From Margaritifera margaritifera (taxonomy: Eukaryota > Mollusca > Bivalvia > Unionida > Margaritiferidae), in contig JAQPZY010001670.1 of NCBI GenBank assembly GCA_029931535.1, positions 1,798,001 to 1,862,000 on the forward strand: a stretch of DNA of 64,000 bases, written 5' to 3'. This document shows positions 1 through 10,281 of the stretch, piece by piece. A model generated the notes under the pieces. It had not been told where the DNA came from. It worked only from the letters and a program-made list of their open reading frames with translations, and did no database searches. How positions within the stretch are numbered: the first letter of the stretch is position 1; every line of letters starts with the position of its first letter. Made by a program: the position numbers and the translations under genes.

Positions 1-721
1 ACACTCTGACATCCTGCCTGTCTCTTCTCCTGACAATGACGTAGTGAATAAGATGCCAGTGCTTGGAGTGTGGGTGCATCCAAGGCGTCTTGTTGATTTT
101 TGGCAGGCGGAATACTGTGTTGGTCATTAGGAGGTCATGTTCAGCGCATTTTCTCAGTAGGAGAAGTCCGTTGTTGTTGTATTTGCCAAATCCATTTTTG
201 CCAACGACACCTGGCCATGTTTGGTGATCTGTGTCAACTCTAGCATTAAAGTCACCAAGGACGATGAGCTTGTCTGCCTTTAGTACTTATGCAATAAGAG
301 ACTTCAGTTCTGCATACAATTTGTCCCTGATCTCATCTGGATTGGTCATGCTGGGTGCATAGGTGCTAATGATAGTTGCATGTCTTTTTCTGGACAGTAG
401 GAGTCTCATTTGCATTAGTCTGCCATTGACGCCATTTGTGAGATTTGTGAGCTTGCTAACTAACTGTGATTTGATGGCAAACCCAACACCAGCTTCACTT
501 CGCTCTTCTTTACTTCGGCCACTCCAGAAGAAGGTGTAGCCTGTTCCTATTTCGGTGAGTTGTCCTAACTCAGCTAGGCGAGTTTCACTCAGGGTTGCTA
601 TCTGGATGTTGAATTTGGCCAGTTCTCTACAAACTAGATCTGTTCTTCTCTCTGGTCTATCTGCTGATGTACTGTCCATTAGTGTGCGTACGTTCCAGGC
701 ACCGATAGTGAGTTGCGTCAC
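1..721 (-). pseudogene. Non-LTR retrotransposon (LINE) endonuclease, partial, broken
   Basis: N-terminal part of a LINE ORF of the type often annotated as craniofacial development protein 2-like, carrying an apurinic-type endonuclease (EEP fold) that nicks target DNA for target-primed reverse transcription. The ATG is at 721. Visible signatures are WNVRTL at residues 9-14, SETRL around residue 46, a LGDFNAR block near nt 235-255 and HSKHWHL near nt 60. A TAA at 287-289 breaks the frame, but homology continues in the same frame to the window edge, so the rest of the gene lies outside. In the last motif the position that is normally the catalytic Asp of the IDYV-type block reads His (LIHYV), so the enzyme was probably dead even without the stop. 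The family call is from motifs and is firm; the clade (RTE-like) is less so. Confidence 0.9.
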
Positions 722-1870
722 TTTTTTCTTGTTAGGTTTTCAACTGCTATGATGGGATCCCTGTCAGCTGTGGTATGCTGATCAGAGTTAAGGTGAAGCA
801 GGCAATGATTAGAGCACCTTTTCTAGCCCCTTTCCGCATGCTACGGAGGTGAGCAGTGTGATATAAAAAAGGGCTGCTCAGTCACCCAAGGGGCTGCCGA
901 GTTCCACTGCTGCTTTGGCTCACTGAAAAGTGACCCAATGCCCTGATCCGCCTGTGTGCAGGTCTGCATTTACAGCGCCCAGTATATCCACACATGCTGC
1001 TTTGCCACTCGGGCATCGTCACATGACTTGAAGGTATCTCGTGGGGGGAATGGAAGAGTGTCATGACTTGCCCGCGAGTTGGATTTAAATGAGGGAAAGT
1101 TGCACATAGTCCCCTCACTCTCTCGTCCAGGCATGTCTAAATCCAGTGGCACGACAGTGTCGAGACATCTGGATGCAGTGGATGGCCATCAGTTCCTACT
1201 TCACTGCACCTGAGCTGATGCCCTGCGCTGTCCGCACAGCTCTTGACATCTGCCGTCACAACCTGGAGTTCAGCATATCTGCTCGGCCGCCTGCTCCACC
1301 AGAATGGATTTTCCAGAGGGAGCCAGGTATAGCTGTCCACTCTGGATCAACAGTTACAGGTTGTACCGTCTGCTGTTAATTACAATAGCAGGCGATGCCT
1401 TACCTGACATATAACTGGTATATACAGAAGTATAGAAAACAGGGATACCAGCTGATCAGCACGTTAGCATCTCTATTCATAATAATGTAGTTAACCACGC
1501 TTCCCGTGCGATAGCACTAAAGTAGTTGTAAATTTTTTAATTTTTTTTATTGAATTACATACTAATAGTATTGGTGAGTTAGTATTCCTGTTTTTTACAC
1601 TACTATCTTGTGTTGTGGTACGTGCATTATATTTATATATATATGTGTGTGTACCAAACGTGTTAATAGTAATAGGAGAATTAAAATCAGTGTCGGACTG
1701 GCCAATCGAGCAATCTGCATGATGGTAGATGTGCCGCGGGTTTTGAAGTAATATTATAAGCGTCACCATGGTGATCTGATTTTATTTTCTTTCCTCTAAG
1801 ACAGACACTATTTCTACTCTTATATTAGAATAGAATATCGCTTGTAAACTGAATATTGGCTCATCTATGC
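722..1870. other. No gene recognised; LINE upstream flank
   Basis: The stretch just upstream of the endonuclease ATG (722 to about 1,380) is richer in GC than what follows and may be the element's 5' leader or a neighbouring ORF1, but no reading frame in it matches anything I know. From about 1,400 to 1,870 the DNA is AT-rich and featureless apart from a short TA/TG run near 1,630-1,655. Confidence 0.5.
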
Positions 1871-2726
1871 AGTACCTCATCACAGCATCCACTCCGTTTC
1901 TATTAAAAATGGATTTAAAAAGGACTTTCTGTGTCTTCAAACTGTGATGATAGGGGCAGATGAAGAAGTTGTGATATTCGACAATACAATGGGTAATAAT
2001 ATTAACAATTAATATGTCAATCAATAGGATACTAATATTCTCATATTTCCAACCCAATCAGGTCATAAAGTTATATCCATGATGGCTTGATCAAGGCGGA
2101 ATGCAGCCATGCGTTTATGCTTGGGTTTGTAATGTGTCTCTGACCTTGAAAAATTCCTATTTAATGTGCTAGTATCAGGTCAGCAGGGCTGTATTAAAAA
2201 AAAACACTGTAATTCTATCTCTAGATCTTCCTGTTCGTATTGAAACTGTTGCACCTGGATAGTTAAAATTCTATTTTAAAGTTCATAACAATATGTATCG
2301 TGACCTGATATTGAAAGAAGAGTTTTGTCAGAGATTATACAGCCTTACATCAATTAGAGGAATTAACCCACACAAACTGGCAAAAATATTGGAAATTAAG
2401 GTGCGGTCTTTTCACAGCTGAGTGCAGAACTGAAAACCTAGTAACTAAATTTATCATACCCAATCATCACTCCTAGGCCTTAGGAGATTCTTCTTCAAGA
2501 CTCCAGCAAATTACTGTACAAAGATAACACCATGACAACATGGCCTTTTGTTGCGAAAAGGTCTGGGCACATGCCGCACTTATCTGTAATGCATGTATAT
2601 GAACTACAGTGCTTAGATTACATTTGCGTTGTATAAAAAGAAAACAGACACCATCATTTAGCAACATATTTAACCAAAAAAAATGCTGATATTTGTCAAA
2701 TATGTTTGTTTTTTTTTAAATTTTAC

Positions 2727-2812
<86 letters not shown>

Positions 2813-2927
2813 TACGGGAAAACGTTGTACCCTTGTAAGTTCTATGTGAGGTTGAAGACAGATATTGTGTTTATGAATACAATATTTTATGACATACATC
2901 TTCGATTAATGTAAGGTAATAGCAGCA
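1871..2927 (+). repeat. Dispersed repeat family A, copy A1
   Basis: About 1.05 kb with recognisable direct-orientation copies at 26,610-27,637 (A2) and, truncated, at 36,510-36,833 (A3). Shared blocks include GACAGATGAAG-like and TGATATTCGACAATAC strings near 1,950, TATCGTGACCTGATATTGA near 2,296, the AAACCTAGTAACTAAATTTA block near 2,437, and a tail TGACATACATCTTCGATT near 2,891. The TA/GA microsatellite lies at the equivalent position in A1 and A2. I see no coding capacity. The copies differ by many substitutions and small indels, so they are old. Confidence 0.8.
2727..2807. repeat. (TA)n(GA)n microsatellite inside A1
   Basis: About 20 bases of TA followed by about 60 of GA. It sits at the same position inside family A as the longer array at 27,408-27,519. 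Confidence 0.97.
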
Positions 2928-4849
2928 ATTACTTATCCCGTCCGTTTGATATGAATACATCCTCCCCCAGAGTGGAGACTTGTCAGTATAACTTAATCCA
3001 GTTGTGCATCTCGCATGGTACATGCGTAGAAGGGTCACCTTTTTCAGGGACGACATGATGTATGGACGTTATGCCTAGATCGTCACCAGCGAAAATTTGC
3101 TTGTAGCGCGTGCTTACCGCATTAGCGGTCTCCCTTCTACATTAATTCGAATCTCGGTTTTACACCATCCGTTCAGTAAATTTAATTTCTATGCGGTAAC
3201 CTTTTCCCTCTTTTAGAATTCAGTTCTTTAAGGGACATACGAAGTTACCTCGTGTATCCCACCCTTAGAGGTTTGGGTACACTCTCCAACATTTCAATAT
3301 ACAGCTCAGGTACGGGTAAGTCCTTGTGTTAAAGGAATAACAACAGATCCTGCCTAAACAGAGGCCAGTGTATTCTTCTCTCTAACTAAAATATAGATTG
3401 ACACAGAAGATCGGTAAAACAAAAATGTTGTTTCCTTCAACACGTTCTATATTAATAATGTCCGCTCTCGCTTCACATTGTTATTGCGTTTTTTTTCTCC
3501 ATAAAAGGTTCAACAGTGAGAAACATCTTACTTTACTAAAGGAAAAAGACAGGTAAGTTCTAACGGGTCATTCAATTGTTACCTCATGCATACTCAGGGA
3601 TGTAATTAGTACGTACTTCATACAACCAGGTGAGTTTACACGTGACATTAAATATATTGTCATTATTTCGTTTTTCAGAATAATGTCAGGACAGTCTGTG
3701 GAGCAACGTGGTGACACGAACGGCCCTTGGGACACTGACCCAGACTGCATCAAGTTCTCAAAGTGCGCACGAAAAGTCTTTGTGCACTTTGCAAAGTATA
3801 GCCTTCTGAAAACTGGTATCTAGCTGATTCCAGACACAATAATCGAGGACTGAGGAAACTTCCCTCCCCTTCATCTTCGGAATTTTCTGGTTCTTCCCTC
3901 GCAGACCCGCAAGGGCTCTACAATGAATACTTACGGGATGTGGGTGTTACGGAATTACGTATAATTTTTTTTAAATAATTGTATAGCTTTATAAGTTTAT
4001 AACCTCTGTATAATAGTCTAATAGTCTAATAGGTGTCGTTTTGCAGAGTACACATATACGGCAATTTCAATGTGACCCAGTACATTGGTCCTGGGAAAAT
4101 CAATATTATCCTTTGAAGCATTAGTCATGTCACGTGATTCAGCGCGTGAGTTTTGCACTTTAGTTCTGACCTGGATTTCGCAATTCAGGAATGATTCATT
4201 TTGTTGACCAGAAGTTAGATAGTAAGATCGTAATATTAAGATGTTGATTTGAAACGGAATAAGAAATGGGTTTTGTTTGTATTTCAATGACGCAGTACAG
4301 AAACTATAAAATAAGATGGAATCGCAGCGTTCGTCATTCCTACATAGTTTCGTCAGCTTGAGAGGTCGTTAACGAAATTGGTTCTTTGTATGTGATATTA
4401 TGCTTCAGAGATATTATTATACAGTACATTTTGGATTTAGTACTGCTACTTCAGAAATATTTTCCAGTCAGTACATTTTTGGGATTAACTACTGATATTT
4501 AAGAATTATACAGCTCCATTGGAATTATCGGAAACATCTCTAGAACTTGTGTGATATTCTATATTCACAAGGATAACTTGGAATTAATAACACTTGAATA
4601 TAACTGATTCTTGTTGGCATGCCAGCACTTTGGTGGTTTCTCTCGGAATACTTTTCATCCGGAATATTTGGATTACATTCCGGATTTGTGAACATTAGAA
4701 CAATTTAGGACTTTTGATGATATTCTATACTGTAAGTTATTTTTAATTCTTTCACTTTGATTGATTGTTGAAATATTTTAATATTTTAGGAAATTAAATA
4801 TTTGTGTTTTAAATCTTGAAAGCTTGTTTGAGTCTTTTCTTTTGTTACA
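2928..4849. other. No gene or repeat recognised
   Basis: AT-rich DNA with only short spurious frames. A B-box-like string near 3,155 hints at an old tRNA-derived piece, but there is no convincing A box, so it is not called. Confidence 0.5.
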
Positions 4850-6570
4850 GTACCAGTAGTTGTAACAGTGGGGCCCTCCACCTCAAGGTCCTTGGTCCTT
4901 TATTCCCCCGTGGGCTACTGGACCCTGGCCTCGCAGTAGAAGTGATGCTGCTGCCCGTGTCCCGCCATCACCTCCTCACCAGGTGGCATCAACCCGAAAG
5001 ACTAGAGAGTCGCATCATCCATGGTATACAGACTATCTCGTCTCTCCCCTGCAATTCATCGCACAACAGCCCCTACTCACCACGCTGAATTACGGGTGCT
5101 CCTATGCCCCCTCCACAACCGAGGGAAATAGTGATGCCCAGCCACTCTCCGGTTCGGAGTATGTTAGATTATGACTATGATGCTCTCTCTATTCTTCTCT
5201 ACTCCAATGAGTTCGAGGTAGAAGAAGAGCCACTGACGCCTCCTACTCCTTCCTCTTAGTTGAATGAAGAGGAGAAAGTCTGGTCCTCTTACCCCCGAAC
5301 TTGTGCCCGAAACCATCTGGCGCACAGTCCAAGAATACCCTTTCCATTTTGGAAAAGATCTCCGGGGCGCAACCTCAACCAGACCTCTTGCTTCTTCCTC
5401 ATTCATCCACAACTGAGGAAATCTCTCAGAGGTTCTCAGCAGGCCAAAATGTCCCTCGGCAACGTCGAGGATGGACCGTCCCTCCATCGACGTGGAGACC
5501 CCTGGTCCATCGCCAGTTAACGGGTGCATTCACTGAAGTTGCCTACTAAACCTCCCCAGTTGAATGCCGTTTCGGCCAAAGTGGTATTTCAACTGGAACA
5601 TGGGCATGCCTTCCAATCAAGACAATTGAAGTCATGGAACAGAAATCCCGATTACGCGTCACCATAGCTTCGCATGCTGACCTCTTCTCAGCTACTTTGT
5701 TCGGTATGAATCAAGCCGCCTTACAACACGTGCAGAAAGCTGCGGCCAAGACGTCTGCTCATCCGCTGAGGCGTTGCATTGAAATTCCTCAAAGGTCTTA
5801 CTTAACCACAGTAAAGACCTTCTAAGGGCCGCTCCGTTGGAAGCCGAGACCCTCTTCGGGGGACTCATCCCTACCGTGGCTTCTCAAGACTTGCTGGATA
5901 CTCAACATCGCAATCGGCCAGGAAGCGTATTAATGCGAATCGTCCTCAGGGGACATCTGCCAAGTTCTTCACACAAACGCAACTCCAGTCCAATCCGCAA
6001 CCTCAAACTAGACCTCCTCCTCGTCAGTCGGGTTCACGACGCTCAAGTCGCCACAGAGCCCCAAGGAGAAAGTTATCTAACCCTCATTCCTTTCATACCG
6101 AAGGATGAGGGGGGCAGCCCTAGATACTCAAGCCCTCTCTTGCCGTGCATCCCTCTCCCAAACGTCCTCGTAGGTGCTCGCCTAGGGCTCTTTTCAGATG
6201 TTTGGTAAAGTATCACGGGCGATGGTTGGGTCCTTTCCATCGTGAGAAAGAGTTACCGACTCCAGTTTCGGGAACAATCCCCTCTATCAAGGACCCGATG
6301 TGTTTCATCAGTATAATCTGGTGAATCTGATGGAGGAGGTGCACACCCTTTTCCAGAAAGGGGCAGTCGAGAGAGCCCAGAACTATCAGTCTATTCCCGA
6401 ATCTTCCTGGTTACCAAGAAAAGCGGAAAGTTTCGTATCATAGTCAATCTCTCTCCTTACAACCGGTTTCTTCTGAAGGAACCTTTCAAGATGGAGACAA
6501 CATCCTCAATCCGGAACGTACTTCTTGCGTCAGATTGGGCAGTCTCCATCGACCTTCAGGATGCCTATTC
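4850..6570 (+). mobile_element. DIRS-like retrotransposon fragment (gag-like region plus RT start)
   Basis: A GC-rich island in AT-rich DNA. The gag-like part (about 5,290-6,100) switches frame repeatedly; its last section is rich in Gln, Arg and Pro with clustered RR pairs, as in DIRS gag C-termini. The reverse transcriptase starts near 6,318 with the block LVNLMEEVHTLFQKGAVE, shifts frame near 6,395, then gives FLVTKKSGKFRIIVNLS, LKEPFKMET and WAVSIDLQDAY. The order of the motifs LVTKKSGKFR, PFKMET and SIDLQDAY is typical of DIRS-type RT. The element stops abruptly right after the first palm motif at about 6,570, where repeat unit S begins. RNase H, methyltransferase and tyrosine recombinase are absent. 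The DIRS assignment is from motif style. Confidence 0.8.
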
Positions 6571-7402
6571 GACATCAGAGGGATAAATATTGCCTGTTTT
6601 TGTTAGTTCGTACGTTCGTTCTGAATCCATTTAGTTCTTCTTTATATGCAAATGCAGAAAACAGGATTACATTTTTTGACACCATTAAAGTATTTCCCCG
6701 TCTTTTACTTTTAGGTAGTTTGTAAACTACGACCCATCTTAGGTGAAAACCTTGTCGACACAGTCAAAACTGTACGACTATATGCCATCAGATATTTTTG
6801 GTCTTTTCATATGCATAGGTTGATGAACTGATTAAATGCTTGTGTCATAGAAATCACATTTGCAAGTATTATTTATTTCTTGGACTTTTCGGCCTTCGAT
6901 ATTTTGGTTTTAATTATTTACAACAAAATTTTAGTTCAGGGTGTTTCACTAAAAATACTATCCGTTTCAAAGGTACACCATTAAACAACTTTGTTGTAAA
7001 CGATATGGCTCGGTCGAATGAAGTCCAATAATTTATACATATTTGTTTTCTTTTATATACGGAAAAATATGAACAAACATATATGGATTATCTGATTAAG
7101 AGAGTTCCAATAACTGTTAATACTGAAAACCTATGTACACTATCTACATCAAATATAGAAAGTGAGGTATATTTTACATATAAATTAAGGATGATGAGAT
7201 TTTGAAAACGCATTGTATTCATAATGTCTCAATCAAGCGTATGACCTAAAACAATCTGAAGTCTAATGGATTCACAAGGCATTCAACATATTTTTTTCTT
7301 CAACTTTTAACCATCTAATAGGATGATACAAAATGACAAATATTTGTAAGCTAATAATAATAGTAGTAGTAGTTGTGGTAGTATTAATAATTATCATCAT
7401 CA
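6571..7402 (+). repeat. Repeat unit S, copy 1, left part (before the Polinton)
   Basis: Matches 29,918-30,715 over its whole length in the same orientation, beginning at CATCAGAGGGAT and including TTCGTTCTGAATCCATTT, GTAAACTACGACCCATCTT and GACACAGT blocks. The match ends in a trinucleotide-rich stretch with a short CAT run (about 7,355-7,402), exactly where the Polinton terminus starts. In the second copy the next bases are a (CAT)n run followed by AAAATGACGAGG, which in copy 1 lies at 19,235 onward. No gene is visible. Confidence 0.9.
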
Positions 7403-7660
7403 AGTAGAGGCATATTTTGCGATTTAGATTTTTTTACTGACATTAATACATGCGCGGTTGGGTTTACTAACTTAGTGTAAGCGGGCTGTTATTAATTTTT
7501 ATGCAAACAGTTACTGGACCTTTACTGTCTGCAGATCCACTACGCGGCTCAGTATCTGACTCAAAGTTTGCCTGTGGTTTTCCATTTCCGCCAACACGGT
7601 CTCGAACTCAGCCGCTCTAATGATTTTATATCTTCGATAGCCACCGAGTACAGCTTTCCA
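7403..7660 (+). repeat. Polinton left terminal inverted repeat
   Basis: About 258 bp that match the reverse complement of 18,884-19,234. Shared blocks are AGTAGAGG at the tip, ATTAATACATGCGCGGTTGG, TAAGCGGGCTGTTATT, CTGCAGATCCACTACGCGGC, GCCTGTGGTTTTCCATT and CTTCGATAGCCACCGAGTA. Identity in aligned blocks is high, but two segments present in the right copy are missing here. The inner limit is taken where clear matching ends. Confidence 0.93.
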
Positions 7661-7837
7661 ATCGTACTGAGCCTACTTTGTGCCGCCGCGAAAAGCTCTG
7701 AATAGACACGTATTAACGAATGCAGCCGTATCGAAATTATTTTGTTAGCACACCCAAACCAACAGTTACTGCCACGGGAAACCCATAAATAGCATCAACG
7801 ACCACACACACGCGTTTGTATTTCATGAGCATCATGT
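7661..7837. other. Polinton internal spacer, left end
   Basis: Non-coding stretch between the left TIR and the end of the last gene. It contains a few possible weak matches to the DNA inside the right TIR but nothing I can call. Confidence 0.5.
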
Positions 7838-8497
7838 TTAGGTGCAACCCGCACACGCACTTCTAACCAAGTACCCTTTTATTACTGGTACAACTGCTAT
7901 CTAATCATAGAAAATATCTTCCTGTGGAAGACTTAAATCTTCTGCAAGTATGCGTTCCTGGGGGTGGGCAATACGTTCGTATAGAACCATATTGATTACA
8001 ACCTTGGTTGGTGTCTGAAACAATTGTACTCGTCTTCGCCCAAGAACTGTTACACGGACAAGTTCCTCCTTGTTAAATAGTAGTCGAGATCATTCTATTC
8101 TCAGTCGAGTCAATGTTGGCGCAACATAATTAACTGGAACTGCAGCCGGAGTGGCCTTATCGGTGAATATTACTTCATCGTTGTAGAAACAATACCTGGA
8201 TGTTTTCACACCTTGTGGTTCAGTCAACGATCGGGCATTTTCACGTGCTAATGCTATGACTCCAAGCTGGCCTCAAGTTGGCAATGGTACATCAGGGTGT
8301 TCCCAACGGTTGATTTCTATCTTACCGTCGCTTAGATTATATTTGAGCATATACAAAGGTCTTGTAACACCATTCTGAAGGAGATATTCATTAACAAGTG
8401 AAACACAATTACTATCGATTTTAGCATCGGCTGTCACCTGGTCCAAAAAACCGTCGGTAAATTCCGAAATTTCATCACCAGGGTCAGAATCCATCAC
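7838..8497 (-). pseudogene. Polinton terminal ORF, unrecognised, three in-frame stops
   Basis: A 660-nt frame of 219 codons that stays open in one register apart from stops at 8,273 (TGA), 8,090 (TGA) and 7,901 (TAG). Two of the stops fit CGA-to-TGA decay. The start ATG at 8,497 is followed by an acidic N-terminus (MMDSDPGDEISEF). Later blocks include VSLVNEYLLQNG, RYCFYNDEVIFTDKATP and VRVTVLGRRRVQLFQTP, which look like an ordinary folded protein with no membrane segment. It is the last gene of the minus-strand series, after the fibre candidate. I do not recognise a family. Uninterrupted register over 660 nt suggests it was under selection until recently. It could be an accessory or receptor-interaction protein, but that is guesswork. 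Confidence 0.65.
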
Positions 8498-8539
8498 TTA
8501 TATGTAAAGACAAATCTTAAACACAAACACCAAAGATGG

Positions 8540-9386
8540 TTAAGAACCCTTCCGGATAGACGCTGACTCCTTCGATGTGAAATTCATCACCAACGACCAA
8601 TGATCTTGATAATGCAAATGTGATAGGTTCTCGAATAATATCGTTTTGGTGGTATACGGTAGTGCTGTAGAAAAACCCAGTGCATTATTTAACGTTAGTA
8701 TTATTACACCCCACCCACTTTTATATCCGTGTATGATGAATAAATACGATCCAGACTCGCGCACCTTTAAGATGCAAAGTTTAGGTCGATCTAAGCCATC
8801 CAAGTTAGGCGATACAATAAATAGTCCATTTATTAAGCCTTCTATTGTTTCCTCTCCTTTACTGGTTAATATTCCTTTAACTGTGCTCCACGAAGTTACT
8901 ACGAGTGGTGGCAAAGGCACGTCTGTGATCTGTTCATCCACGTATTGTTTTGTTGTAGCAGCAGCATCGTCAACATAGTTTTCGATACAAGCAACCGACA
9001 CGTTAGAGTCTCTGATTCCCCCGTTTTAGTTATTTCAGCCAGGTTTTTTGCGACAGCGCCTCGCAGCCTCAAAACAACATCGTTGACGTCCACGTTAGAT
9101 GTTTTAAGTTTTCAAGTTTGATCTTGGAAAATCACAAGCTCGCCTGGGTTGATATAAGCCCAGCTGATAAACGTAGGCAAATCCGCTTTTAACATATTTT
9201 GAATGTCCGCGTTAGACGCTGTAAGATTTCCAGTTTGATCTTGGAAAATCACAAGCTCGCCAGGGTAAACATCAACAACAACCTGACTGGTAAACTCAGT
9301 CAAATCCGCTTGGTGGCAAGTCTGGTCAAATCGACATCAACACCGTGTCGTCTGGCTTTTGAGCTTCCGTAAATGTTAATAAGCAT
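8540..9386 (-). pseudogene. Fibre-like or tail-like Polinton gene, broken (tentative)
   Basis: Starts at an ATG at 9,386, just after the protease. Frame breaks are near 9,305 and 9,020-9,030, with an in-frame TGA at 9,112-9,114; the last 153 codons (9,001-8,540) are open. The N-terminal half holds two copies of the block PGELVIFQDQT separated by about 37 codons, which is also a nucleotide duplication (9,115-9,150 and 9,230-9,265). The middle has NYVDDAAATTKQYVDEQ, a heptad-like pattern common in trimeric phage-type fibre shafts, followed by a beta-rich, glycine-containing C-terminal domain without cysteine clusters. The shaft-then-head arrangement and the position beside the protease suggest an attachment or spike protein. 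The function is inferred from architecture only. Confidence 0.45.
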
Positions 9387-9397
9387 TTTGTATACTA

Positions 9398-9826
9398 TCA
9401 AGTGCAGTTTAATGTAAAATCAATAAGCGTTTGCGGGATTGGTGAACGCTCGAATGCACACAACGTTTCAGCAACAACATGACCACATATTGACCCGTCC
9501 AGCCGAGTTTGCAACGGCAGCGTCGAATAAAACAGTGGTTGTCGTCCGTCTCGGATTAAAAAATCAACAACTTCACGTGGTGGCGCAAGCCCGTACGAGT
9601 CAAAATATAAAATATGTCGAGACGTTACCACGTATGCAACCCAATGAGTGCCAGGTCCTGTTGATGAATCCAGGTTAACAATACCGGCTTCCCTTGTGTG
9701 TGGAATCATCAATGCAAGTTCATTCCGCATAAAGACACATCGGAAATGCTTGACTGATTTTGTCATTGCAAGTAAATTAAACTGGTCAACGGCCAGGCCA
9801 CAACAGAATGCCACTTCCGCTCGCAT
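9398..9826 (-). CDS. PRO: Adenain-type cysteine protease (Polinton PRO)
   Basis: Maturation protease of the adenovirus/Polinton C5 type, which cleaves capsid precursors inside the assembling particle. The frame is intact over 142 codons. Catalytic positions are visible: His61 in PGTHWVAYV, Asp76 in ILYFDSYG, Gln106 in the PLQ block and Cys114 in SICGHV. The upstream homologous segment KHFRCVFMRNEL is also typical. The ATG at 9,826 is probably not the original start, because the pX-like gene reads through this region in another frame to 9,786; the ATG at residue 21 (near 9,766) is the more natural start in the present sequence. It lies between the pX-like gene and the fibre candidate, as expected for Polintons. 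Length is slightly short but all key residues are present. Confidence 0.94.
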   Translation of the reverse strand: MRAEVAFCCGLAVDQFNLLAMTKSVKHFRCVFMRNELALMIPHTREAGIVNLDSSTGPGTHWVAYVVTSRHILYFDSYGLAPPREVVDFLIRDGRQPLFYSTLPLQTRLDGSICGHVVAETLCAFERSPIPQTLIDFTLNCT

Positions 9827-10207
9827 GGATAATCGAAGACCTTTTCCTTTTTATACGTCCTCCAACCGCCTTTTTCAGAGACATTATGGATGCAGTTCCG
9901 ACAGCCCCTAACGCAGCTGCTTTTGCAACGCCAGAGCTGCAGCCGCTAAATACCCTGGGATCGCTGCAAGGAATGGAAATATTCCACGGGTCTTTTGCAT
10001 TTGTACCACCTCTGACTTGGATAATTTTAATGTCACCGAGGTGGTCTTTCGTTTGGCTGTATTAAGCTGATTAAGCTGCGTTTGGGTTAACCACACGGGG
10101 ACATTTCCAGTTAACTTTGCCGGATAAAGGATCAATGTGAGCCCACAATCGTTTCGTATTGTGCTTTTGATTTTTGCAAACTGCTGTCGGCTAAGGCCAA
10201 CCTTCAC
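9786..10207 (-). pseudogene. pX/pVI-like small basic core protein with one frameshift
   Basis: Starts at ATG 10,207 (MKVGLSRQQFAKIKSTI), followed by a beta-rich segment and a hydrophobic stretch FPFLAAIPGY. A frameshift near 9,958 moves the remainder to another frame, which continues as an Ala/Gly-rich segment (GVAKAAALGAVGTAS) and a basic tail (GGRIKRKRSS) to a stop at 9,786. This layout, an N-terminal globular part followed by a hydrophobic Gly/Ala segment and a basic tail, is that of the small protein encoded between capsid and protease in many Polintons, compared with adenovirus pX or pVI and thought to bind DNA or membranes. The match is by position and architecture more than by sequence. 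Confidence 0.65.
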
Positions 10208-10281
10208 TTCGTGATTGGATATTATTATTTACAAATGTAACAGGTTCAATTTCGAATTTTGAGAAACCAACTATGAATTTT

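Noticed and set aside
3110..3175. tRNA gene or SINE head
   Set aside because: A B-box-like AATTCGAATCTC is present, but there is no matching A box and no cloverleaf.
8646..8978. 110-codon plus-strand frame
   Set aside because: Antisense shadow of the fibre candidate.
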